NCBI GenBank assembly: GCA_003225465.1
Contig: QIAH01000347.1
Coordinates: forward strand, 1 to 38,077
Reading direction: 5' to 3'
From: Acidobacteriota bacterium
Lineage (GTDB): Bacteria > Acidobacteriota > Terriglobia > Terriglobales > Acidobacteriaceae
Length of the DNA: 38,077 nt
The position numbers and the translations under genes were made by a program. Positions within the stretch are counted from its first letter, which is position 1, and every line of letters starts with the position of its first letter. Shown here in pieces: positions 8,974-15,616 of this stretch. A model generated the notes under the pieces. It had not been told where the DNA came from. It worked only from the letters and a program-made list of their open reading frames with translations, and searched no databases.

Positions 8974-9636
8974 ATGACTCATATCCGTTGCAGTGCTCTG
9001 CTGTTCGATATGGATGGAGTGCTCATCGACTCGACGCCGGCGGTAGCGCGGGTTTGGAGCCGATGGGCGCGGGCCCACGGTTTCCCGCCGGAGGAAGTCG
9101 TGGCCAAGGCACATGGACGCCCAAGCATCACGACCGTGCGTGAATACTTGCCCGACGCAGATCACGAAGCCGAGAACCGAATTGTGGAACGGAGCGAGAT
9201 CGAGGATCTCGAAGGCGTCGTGCCGCTGCCGGGTGCTCGCGAGTTGCTCGATCATCTGCCCAGAAACAGGTGGACGATCGTAACTTCGTCGACGCGACCA
9301 TTAGCCGAGGCCCGCTTGCGTGCCGCCGGTCTATCTATCCACGAAAAGCTCATCACCTCGAGTGACATCACCAACGGCAAGCCGCATCCGGAGCCCTATC
9401 TGAAAGCCGCGAGCATGCTGGGATATCCAGCTGCCGAGTGCGTGGTAGTGGAAGACGTGGCCGCCGGCATTGAGGCGGGCCGGGCAGCAGGCGCGAGAGT
9501 AATCGCTTTTCCGACGACCTGTAACGTGTCCGCACTGAAAGCAGCAGGCGCAAACTGGGTGCTCAGAAATTGCAGCGATATCAAAGTCGCTCAGCACGAA
9601 CCGGACCTCACACTAGATTTGCGGGATCATTCTTGA
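8974..9636 (+). CDS. HAD-superfamily phosphatase, sugar-/glycerol-phosphatase-like (subfamily IA)
   Basis: The 220-residue protein shows all four HAD motifs: FDMDGVLIDS (11-20) with nucleophile Asp12 and acid/base Asp14; TIVTSSTRP (101-109) with the motif II Ser/Thr; NGKPHPEPY (134-142) with Lys136; and VVVEDVAAGIEAGRAAGA with Glu160/Asp161. The layout, with a helical cap between motifs I and II, matches beta-phosphoglucomutase/DOG-type sugar phosphatases and bacterial glycerol-phosphate phosphatases. The exact substrate is not evident. I chose the ATG at 8974, where homology to motif I begins 10 residues later; the frame is open upstream to 8851 with no family resemblance. The 3' end overlaps the convergent TPR-CHAT gene by 10 bp. 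Confidence 0.88.
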   Translation: MTHIRCSALLFDMDGVLIDSTPAVARVWSRWARAHGFPPEEVVAKAHGRPSITTVREYLPDADHEAENRIVERSEIEDLEGVVPLPGARELLDHLPRNRWTIVTSSTRPLAEARLRAAGLSIHEKLITSSDITNGKPHPEPYLKAASMLGYPAAECVVVEDVAAGIEAGRAAGARVIAFPTTCNVSALKAAGANWVLRNCSDIKVAQHEPDLTLDLRDHS

Positions 9637-12158
9637 GAAGAGGGACCATGCTTGCCGGCTTGCGCAACTCTGACATTCGCTGTTGATCCGACCCGTGATC
9701 CGACGTAGAGCTGAAATGGCGCCCAATAAAAAGGATTGTGAAACGCACTCCCATGGAGAAGCGCTAGTTTTGCGGTACGCAAGGCTGCGTCCGGAGATCG
9801 ACCTTGCTCGATCTCTTCGTAGAATTTTCCCATGAGCTGTTCGGTGGAGGCATCGGTTGCCTCCCAAAGCGCGGCAATCACATGGTGCGCTCCGGCGCGC
9901 AGGAATGCCCAGGAAAGTCCAACCAGTCCTTCGCCCGAGTACGCCCGCTCTCCTGCACCGTAACACGAGGAAATAGTGACCAGTTGTGCCCGCAAGGGTC
10001 GCCGAACGATATCGCGCGCGTACAACTTGAACGAATCGTCTTCGGAGCTGCTTTTTGACAATACGATGGCCGAGTCCAGAGGGCTCAACCGGCTCGCCGT
10101 TCCATGCGCTACGAAGTGGATATAGGCAAACTGTCCCGGATCGCTGGAGAAGTAGGCGGCCGGCGTCGCTTGATTGCGGGCGAGAATCTCGCGCTCGTTC
10201 GGTGAGAAGTGAGCAGCTACGCTATCCATCTGCGCCGCGGCCTTAGGCAGTTCGGGGTATCGGTCGTTCGGCGCGATGCTGTTCCCGATGAGAAGCAACT
10301 TGCGTGTGCGTTTGACTGTACTTCCGGATGAAGATGCACGGAGTAATCGCAACGAACTTGCGTTTGCGATGGTGGCATCTTCGATCCAATAATGCAGTTT
10401 CGATTCTGACACGAGCAGGGTTTCGAAATTCAGGTTATTCAGACTTCCGTCTGGAATGATGTAGACGTTCGCGTTTTGCGGAAGAAATTCACGGGCGGGG
10501 GCGATCAATGTGTCATAGAGATAGCGGCCGTCGCGGTCCGCCGAGTCTAGAACGACCTGTGGTCCGCCGAGCGCCTTGCGATAGCGCTGCACGGCGGCAT
10601 CAATTTCGGAGCCGAAAGGAAGAGGATACAAGCTCGTTTTCTTCGGAGTAATAGCCCACAGATACGACTGCTTCTCGCCCAGCCAGTAAAACAGGATAAC
10701 CCCGCGGACCCGCTGTGCTACGTCCGTGGGATTTGGCACTGTCGATGACGCCATGCTGCCGGAGGGAATTCCCTTTGTCGGTCCCTGTAAGCCATCCGCC
10801 AAGGTTCGGGCGCGGCTGTAATCGGCGCAGCGGAGGGCCTCGTCCGGCTTGCCGCGTGCCACCAGGAAATGGATGTAGTCGTCATAGATGTGCGAGGCGT
10901 TGTTCGAAAAAGGAAGCTTGGCGTCATTGCGTTGCAGCGATGAACGTGCTGCTTCGAACGTGGCCAGCGCCGCGCGGTACGCGCGGTCGGCATCCTCTGG
11001 GCGCTGCTCGTCATCGTAGAGACGGGCCAGTGCGTGTTCGGATCTCCACTTCAGTGAGGCATTAACATGATTGTCGTGCTCCACCTCGTGGAATATGCGC
11101 TCCGCTTCGGCCACGTCGTGAAATCGAGCGGCAACCAAACCCTTGACGAGAAGAGGGTAGAGTTCGTCCAATCGGTTGTTGTCGGCTCGAGCGATGGCAA
11201 TGGCGTCGTCGGAATACTTGCTAGCCTGAGCCACTGCTCCACTCCCGACCGACACAAGTGCGAGCGCGCGTAAGGCGTTGTAGATATCTTCCCTGCCGCC
11301 AATCTTGGTAGCAAGATCAAGCGCCATGAGGTACGACTGTTTCGCGCGTCCAAAGTCACCACGTCGTGCGTAGACGTACCCGGCATTGGTGATCCATGAC
11401 AACTCGCCAATGATTCTTCCCATTTCACCGGCGCGCCTCGCGGCTTCGAGTGACAACTCCAGGGACCGCTCAGAGTCGCCTAGGTTGTAATAGGCCCAGC
11501 CCAAGTTGCCGAGAGCCGTTTGTGCTTCGCCATTGGCGCCCAGGGCGGTGGACGCCTGGTATGCGGCATCGGTCCAATCGATGGCTTCATCAAAGTGTTG
11601 CGCTTGTAGCGACGCCAGGCCCAGATTGAGAAGGGCAGTGACTTCCAGAAAACGATCATTGTGGGCGCGAGCGAATTGCAACGATCGCTCGAAGTAATTC
11701 CTCGCAGAATCAACCTGACCACGCTGAATGGCGAGAATGCCTTGGGCTCGAATTACGTCTCCGCAGGTTGCTTCAAGGGAAATTTGGCACGCCTCTATTG
11801 CTTGTCCAAGTTTTGCCTCCGCTGCGGGGAAATCGTGAAGTCTCGCGCGCGCGGTGCCCTCCAGCGCAAGGACCTCGAGCCAGGATTGTCTGTCCTCAGG
11901 ACGATCCGGCGGAGAACTGAGAAGCGTCAGCACTTGCTGATACATGCCTCGCCATAAGAGCGATTGGGCTTCCAGAATTCTGAACTTCCAAGACCATTGG
12001 GAATTGGAGTTTCGCAGTCGCTGGTATTCGCGATCAGCTTCTTCCTGACTCAGTTTAAGATCGCCACGGAGAAAGGCCTTGTAAGCGTGGCCAAAAGCGA
12101 CCTGCGGGTTCTCCTGCCGACGACAGGCGATCCCGCAGGTGATGATGAGGAGCAACAA
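9627..12158 (-). CDS. TPR-CHAT protein (caspase-like cysteine protease with N-terminal TPR array)
   Basis: From the TTG at 12158 the protein has 843 residues. A hydrophobic N-terminus ending in Cys (LLLLIITCGIAC) suggests a membrane anchor or lipoprotein. TPR-like helix pairs fill about residues 30-480 (for example ALGNLGWAYYNLGDSERSLE). The CHAT domain lies roughly from 520 to 825. Its predicted catalytic pair is intact: His685 in FVAHGTA and Cys732 in ISSCYGAG, followed by AYSGEGLVGLSWAFLRAGA and ALWEATD. CHAT proteins are clan CD cysteine peptidases related to caspases and separase. It is the last gene of the sigma/anti-sigma operon. The start is uncertain: no ATG exists, the TTG lacks a clear ribosome site, and the frame stays open to a GTG at 12479 inside the upstream gene. 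Confidence 0.9.
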   Translation of the reverse strand: MLLLIITCGIACRRQENPQVAFGHAYKAFLRGDLKLSQEEADREYQRLRNSNSQWSWKFRILEAQSLLWRGMYQQVLTLLSSPPDRPEDRQSWLEVLALEGTARARLHDFPAAEAKLGQAIEACQISLEATCGDVIRAQGILAIQRGQVDSARNYFERSLQFARAHNDRFLEVTALLNLGLASLQAQHFDEAIDWTDAAYQASTALGANGEAQTALGNLGWAYYNLGDSERSLELSLEAARRAGEMGRIIGELSWITNAGYVYARRGDFGRAKQSYLMALDLATKIGGREDIYNALRALALVSVGSGAVAQASKYSDDAIAIARADNNRLDELYPLLVKGLVAARFHDVAEAERIFHEVEHDNHVNASLKWRSEHALARLYDDEQRPEDADRAYRAALATFEAARSSLQRNDAKLPFSNNASHIYDDYIHFLVARGKPDEALRCADYSRARTLADGLQGPTKGIPSGSMASSTVPNPTDVAQRVRGVILFYWLGEKQSYLWAITPKKTSLYPLPFGSEIDAAVQRYRKALGGPQVVLDSADRDGRYLYDTLIAPAREFLPQNANVYIIPDGSLNNLNFETLLVSESKLHYWIEDATIANASSLRLLRASSSGSTVKRTRKLLLIGNSIAPNDRYPELPKAAAQMDSVAAHFSPNEREILARNQATPAAYFSSDPGQFAYIHFVAHGTASRLSPLDSAIVLSKSSSEDDSFKLYARDIVRRPLRAQLVTISSCYGAGERAYSGEGLVGLSWAFLRAGAHHVIAALWEATDASTEQLMGKFYEEIEQGRSPDAALRTAKLALLHGSAFHNPFYWAPFQLYVGSRVGSTANVRVAQAGKHGPSSQE

Positions 12159-12169
12159 GAAAGAAAGAC

Positions 12170-13138
12170 TTAGGGTGAGGTCTGACCGTTGGTCTTCGAC
12201 TGCCCAACCTTGACGCTGCCACTTCCCACGCAGCCCAATTCCATGTTGAGCATGGTTACTTCGAAGTAATTGCTCATCGAAGACGGCTGGTGGTGTCCAT
12301 TGTGCGGTTCCGGGTTTGGACGCCGGAATTCGTTCGCGGCTGTTGCCGCTTCGAGGCCCACCTCGACCTCGCCGAACGACACAGCTCCAAAGTCCCGAAG
12401 CACCAATACGTTTTCGATGATCTCCAGGCCGGGTATCTGTTTCTCGTGTTCGACTTTGATGCTTTTGACCAACGAACACGTAATTTTCTTTTCTCCCTCA
12501 CGGTTGGGAAGCCGGTCGATTTCCCCAAGCCTGTTATCGTACTGCTTCTTAACCGCTTCCGGAAGGAATCCGCAGTTGGCTATACGGTCAACTCGTTTGC
12601 GTGTATCGCGCAGGAAGTCCATGTTGGTCAAATACGATTGGTCCCCTGTTGGCTTGTCTCCACAAACATTAAGGTCGAGAGTAACGGTGATCGGAAAGCC
12701 ACAGAGTCTCAGGTTCACGAACTGCGTGCCAAGAAACGTTACACGTGGCACGTGGCCGTGCTCGTCTCGTGTATGCTCGGTCGAAACTTGCGAGACCACG
12801 CGATCGGCAGTAAGGATCTCGAAAACGTTCAGCCCTTCCATGACCGAGGTCGATAGCGTTACCCATGCCTTGTGTTTAAGGCTCTCCCCACCGGATACTC
12901 GAGTGAATCCATTTCTGAAGTAAACGAGCCCCTCGATGCTGACATCTTCGAGAAACCGGGTGAGATGGCCGCCTCGTTCATTCTTAAGTGCGACCCGGGC
13001 ATGTTTCTCAATTCTCTGCTCGATCGGGGTCTTTAATTCTCCGCTGAGCACATGGGCTTCCGCGTGGAACTGGTGCGTATATATCACGTTGTTGGTTGTG
13101 TTTTTTGCTGCGTTCGACGTTACGGACGGTGTCGCCAT
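12170..13138 (-). CDS. Protein of unknown function in the sigma/anti-sigma/CHAT operon
   Basis: The 322-residue protein has no signal peptide and no membrane segment. I recognise no named domain. The central part looks like a compact beta-rich domain (LEDVSIEGLVYFRNGFTRV, WVTLSTSVMEGLNVFEILTA, VTFLGTQFVNLRLCGFPITV). A His/Asn/Pro-rich linker near residue 280 (PEPHNGHHQPSS) leads to a C-terminal strand and a flexible Gly/Ser/Thr tail. The ATG at 13138 follows GGGGTGA at good spacing; an in-frame start at 13201 would overlap the anti-sigma gene by 41 bp. It begins 22 bp after the anti-sigma gene and ends 11 bp before the assigned protease start. That position makes it a candidate substrate, regulator or effector of the CHAT protease, which is inference only. 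Confidence 0.8.
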   Translation of the reverse strand: MATPSVTSNAAKNTTNNVIYTHQFHAEAHVLSGELKTPIEQRIEKHARVALKNERGGHLTRFLEDVSIEGLVYFRNGFTRVSGGESLKHKAWVTLSTSVMEGLNVFEILTADRVVSQVSTEHTRDEHGHVPRVTFLGTQFVNLRLCGFPITVTLDLNVCGDKPTGDQSYLTNMDFLRDTRKRVDRIANCGFLPEAVKKQYDNRLGEIDRLPNREGEKKITCSLVKSIKVEHEKQIPGLEIIENVLVLRDFGAVSFGEVEVGLEAATAANEFRRPNPEPHNGHHQPSSMSNYFEVTMLNMELGCVGSGSVKVGQSKTNGQTSP

Positions 13139-13160
13139 ATTATTCACCCCACTGTGTGAG

Positions 13161-13832
13161 CTATTGCTGAAGTTGCAGTTCAAACGAAGTTCGACCGACA
13201 TCTCTGGTTTCGCCGGATGAGGTAATTCCGTGGACCGCTAAGGTATAGGTGCCCGATTCCCGATTGCTGTCCGGAACCCGCACGGGCCACTGGTCCTGAC
13301 CGGAGTTGGCCGGAAAATCAAGCGACCATTCTAGCTTTCCGGCTGGGTTATACAAGTCTGTCTTGTAGCGGGCGTAGGAGCTTTCAGGGGGGATTCTGAC
13401 AAACAAAAGGAAACCTTTGCCGGACGGCACAGTGATGACGGGTCCCCCCGCCCCCCAGGTGCCTACATTCACAGAAGCCCAAGGCATCACCTGCGGGCTG
13501 TGTAATAAGGTCTGCATCTTCGGGTAAGTAACCAGGTTCTGATAGGCCACGATGGCAATCAGCGCTGCCATGACCGGCACGGCGAACGTTGGACGCAGCC
13601 AGGAAAGCCAGGTCTCGCGGCCGTGAGCCGTCTTTTCCACGAGTACCGGACCAGCGGACCGGGAGAGCACATTCTTGCTCTGCTCGACCAGCATGGCGGC
13701 TGCGCGCACGTCGAGCGCACAGTCCAGACAATCGAAAAGGTGCTCTTCAAACTGATCGAGTTGCTCGGGGTCCAACTCGTTCAGCAAGTACCTCTCGGTT
13801 GCCTTCAGACGCACTGCGTCGCTGTGGTCCAT
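13161..13832 (-). CDS. Membrane anti-sigma factor with zinc-binding (zf-HC2/ZAS) domain
   Basis: The 223-residue protein begins MDHSDAVRLKATERYLLNEL. It carries the anti-sigma zinc motif H31-x3-C35-x2-C38 in EEHLFDCLDC, followed by a linker and one membrane segment at about 81-103 (PTFAVPVMAALIAIVAYQNL). The rest, about 105-223, is a predicted extracytoplasmic beta-sandwich (VITVPSGKGFLLFVRIP, GTYTLAVHGI). ZAS proteins hold their cognate ECF sigma factor inactive at the membrane until a signal arrives. The ATG at 13832 has GGGGAG upstream; the longer frame to 13928 overlaps the sigma gene and shows no conserved sequence. It lies 52 bp after the sigma gene and is probably its specific inhibitor. 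Confidence 0.87.
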   Translation of the reverse strand: MDHSDAVRLKATERYLLNELDPEQLDQFEEHLFDCLDCALDVRAAAMLVEQSKNVLSRSAGPVLVEKTAHGRETWLSWLRPTFAVPVMAALIAIVAYQNLVTYPKMQTLLHSPQVMPWASVNVGTWGAGGPVITVPSGKGFLLFVRIPPESSYARYKTDLYNPAGKLEWSLDFPANSGQDQWPVRVPDSNRESGTYTLAVHGITSSGETRDVGRTSFELQLQQ

Positions 13833-13884
13833 CTGGACTGCTCCCCCTCTTACAACAAGTAGTGAAAGCGGAGCGGAAATCGTT

Positions 13885-14481
13885 TCATACCTTACCGGCG
13901 GCCGTGACGCCGGGCGGCCTGCGCTCAATATTCTTTAGATACAGTGATTTAAAGGACTGCTTGGCGCGATGCAGCAGCACGCGCAAGTAGTCCCGATCGA
14001 CGCCGAAATCCCGGCAGACGTCATCTTTATCGCGCTCTTCCAAAAACACCTCGCGGAGAATGCGCCGATCCCGCTCGGGCATTTCGTCCAGAATTTCACG
14101 GACTTTCTCTTCCATCTGCTTGGCGGCGACTGCACCGAGCACATCCATTACCGGATCGGGCAACTCGTTCTGAGGCTCGTCGTCAAGTGAGTCGGAGCGG
14201 GAAGAAGACCGGTAATGTTCGAGCAAAACATTGTTGCAGATCGAGTTTACGAAGGCGCCCAGCCTTTCCGGTTGGCGGATTCCACCCGGACTCCGCAGCG
14301 CAGCGAATACCCGCACGAAGGTTTCCTGGCGAACATCCTCGATGGCCTGGGGGGAGCGCAGACGCGCTCTCAGTTTGAGCTGGATCAGTTCGCTGAAATA
14401 GGCAACAAAATGCTCCTGCGTCCGGAAGTCCCCGGAACGTAGACGCTCCACGTAGGGTGCATCAAACGCCTGAAATTGCAA
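13885..14481 (-). CDS. ECF-type sigma factor, first gene of the CHAT operon
   Basis: The 198-residue protein contains region 2 at about 22-92 (FVAYFSELIQLKLRARLRSP, then AIEDVRQETFVRVFAAL, the core-binding and -10 recognition helices) and region 4 at about 128-185 (LDEMPERDRRILREVFLEER, then DDVCRDFGVDRDYLRVLLHR as helix-turn-helix). The start is TTG at 14481 with GAGG seven bases upstream. The adjacent zinc-binding anti-sigma gene indicates membrane-signal control. Transcription runs leftward through anti-sigma, unknown protein and TPR-CHAT protease. ECF genes commonly activate their own promoter; I could not assign a clear ECF promoter upstream. Confidence 0.9.
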   Translation of the reverse strand: MQFQAFDAPYVERLRSGDFRTQEHFVAYFSELIQLKLRARLRSPQAIEDVRQETFVRVFAALRSPGGIRQPERLGAFVNSICNNVLLEHYRSSSRSDSLDDEPQNELPDPVMDVLGAVAAKQMEEKVREILDEMPERDRRILREVFLEERDKDDVCRDFGVDRDYLRVLLHRAKQSFKSLYLKNIERRPPGVTAAGKV

Positions 14482-14579
14482 GAGCTTGCCTCGCGGGATG
14501 CAGGAGTGCGAAATATCTTACACCGAAAGCAGGCATCTCCCGAATTTGGCATATAGGCGCGCTATGGCAGAAGAGAGGA

Positions 14580-14601
14580 CGATCGGGGTCGGCACCGATC
14601 G
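14580..14601. repeat. 22-bp inverted repeat between divergent regulator genes
   Basis: CGATCGG at 14580-14586 and CCGATCG at 14595-14601 are perfect complements around an 8-base spacer. The repeat lies between the leftward ECF sigma gene and the rightward region 4 protein. No T tract follows on either strand, so it is more likely a protein-binding site than a terminator. Confidence 0.4.
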
Positions 14602-14680
14602 CGCGAACCAATCCGGAAAGCTCCACGAAACATTTCTTGCGAATCTATGAAACGAAAAGCAGGCGCGCTGCACGATTCCT

Positions 14681-14953
14681 GTGAACCGGATGATCATGAC
14701 GATTCGCGGCCAGCAAAGAAGACAGAGGTATTCGGCATCTGGGACCTTTCTCCAACCAGACGAAGGTCCCGACCGATTGTTTCAGCTGACCATGCTCCGG
14801 GCCTTGTTACTTCCACCTCGATCACGCGACGTGTTTGTCCTCACCGAGATGCATGGATACACACTGCCCGAGGTCGCCAGGGCTTTAGGAATGAGCAAGG
14901 ACGCAGTAAAGAAGCACTTGCGGCGGGCACAGCGCGAAGTACAAGGCGTGTAA
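14681..14953 (+). CDS. Stand-alone sigma-70 region 4 protein (possible remnant)
   Basis: The 90-residue product carries a full sigma region 4: LFQLTMLRALLLPPRSRDVF (33-52) then TLPEVARALGMSKDAVKKHL (61-80) as helix-turn-helix. Sigma region 2 is absent. The first 30 residues are basic and show no domain. The start could be GTG 14681 or the ATGs at 14690 and 14696; none has a convincing ribosome site, and the frame is closed at 14648-14650. A different frame from the ATG at 14647 gives a plausible soluble N-terminus for about 35 residues, so a frameshifted longer protein is possible. It is either a small DNA-binding regulator or the tail of a decayed ECF gene. A T-rich run follows the stop at about 14971. 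Confidence 0.6.
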   Translation: MNRMIMTIRGQQRRQRYSASGTFLQPDEGPDRLFQLTMLRALLLPPRSRDVFVLTEMHGYTLPEVARALGMSKDAVKKHLRRAQREVQGV

Positions 14954-15026
14954 ACCCCGTGCTCGCCGCTTTTTTATTTTCAGGTTTCCCGAGGCACCCT
15001 TGCACTTCGGGGGGAGGGCAGGGTAC

Positions 15027-15365
15027 TTACGGCACGCCGGGATCACGACGCGGTCTCGGCGTGCTACGGGAAAATCGCCTCGACTTTCGCTGCATCCGCT
15101 TCTGGACCTGCGTGACCAAGTGACTCACCTGCACGCCTCGAGCCCGCACCTTGGTTCCACTTTCCATCATTGAAGCCAGCAGGGCTTCGCCGTCGCCATC
15201 CACGAAAGTCACTCCGGCCAAGTCCAGCAATAGCTTCTTATTTCCTGCGCTCGACACCAGTTTCGTCCAGCCACGTTCTGCCTCGACCGTCCACGGCCGA
15301 CACAGCCGTCCTTCCAGAACGAAGGTAAGCGAACTCTGTGCTTCTTTAGTTGTGACCTTCAACAT
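15027..15365 (-). CDS. STAS-domain protein (anti-anti-sigma-like)
   Basis: The 112-residue product is essentially one STAS domain: LTFVLEGRLCRPWTVEAERG as the opening strand and helix, KKLLLDLAGVTFVDGDGEAL as the core strand and loop, and VRARGVQVSHLVTQVQKRMQ as the last helix. In SpoIIAA-type antagonists the loop carries a phosphorylated serine in D-S-S-G; here it reads D-G-D-G, so the usual phospho-switch residue is missing. I chose the ATG at 15365, where STAS similarity begins; the frame is open to 15443. The C-terminus ends in a basic tail. It is divergent from the sigma-54 activator gene and convergent with the region 4 protein gene. Confidence 0.75.
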   Translation of the reverse strand: MLKVTTKEAQSSLTFVLEGRLCRPWTVEAERGWTKLVSSAGNKKLLLDLAGVTFVDGDGEALLASMMESGTKVRARGVQVSHLVTQVQKRMQRKSRRFSRSTPRPRRDPGVP

Positions 15366-15517
15366 TGCTGGACGACCGAATCGTGATTCGGAGAGCACTG
15401 TGATGGCCCATGTGGGCTTTTGTATAACAATCACGTAAACCACTGAAAATGTGGGGCAATCTGGTCCGCAGCTGGCAATGGACCGACGGTTCGGTACAAC
15501 GAAGCGCAGTATCGGTG

Positions 15518-15546
15518 TCGATAATTCGACAGCGTCAAGTTATACT
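15518..15546 (+). promoter_or_regulatory. Candidate sigma-70 promoter of the sigma-54 activator gene
   Basis: A -35 element TCGATA (15518-15523, 4/6) and a -10 element TATACT (15541-15546, 5/6) are separated by 17 bp and precede the activator start by about 70 bases. A half-site TGATCCG (15546-15552) overlaps the edge of the -10 element. The same half-site forms the 17-bp palindrome in front of the efflux operon, so autoregulation by the activator is possible. Confidence 0.4.
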
Positions 15547-15616
15547 GATCCGAATCGGTTTGCGCGTAGTGCACTCGGGGCGGTGCACTTGGCGAACCTC
15601 CTCAGGACCACCGCGT

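Noticed and set aside
13139-13201. Upstream start for the 322-residue protein
   Set aside because: It would overlap the anti-sigma gene by 41 bp, whereas the ATG at 13138 has a well-placed ribosome site.
9627-14481. A true Craspase (type III-E CRISPR) locus
   Set aside because: No Cas7-11/gRAMP, no Cas1/Cas2 and no repeat-spacer array is present in the window; only the TPR-CHAT and sigma parts are analogous.
14647-15123. 158-codon plus-strand frame from the ATG at 14647
   Set aside because: After about 35 plausible residues it runs antisense into the STAS gene and is out of frame with the clear region 4 domain; used only as a hint of frameshift.
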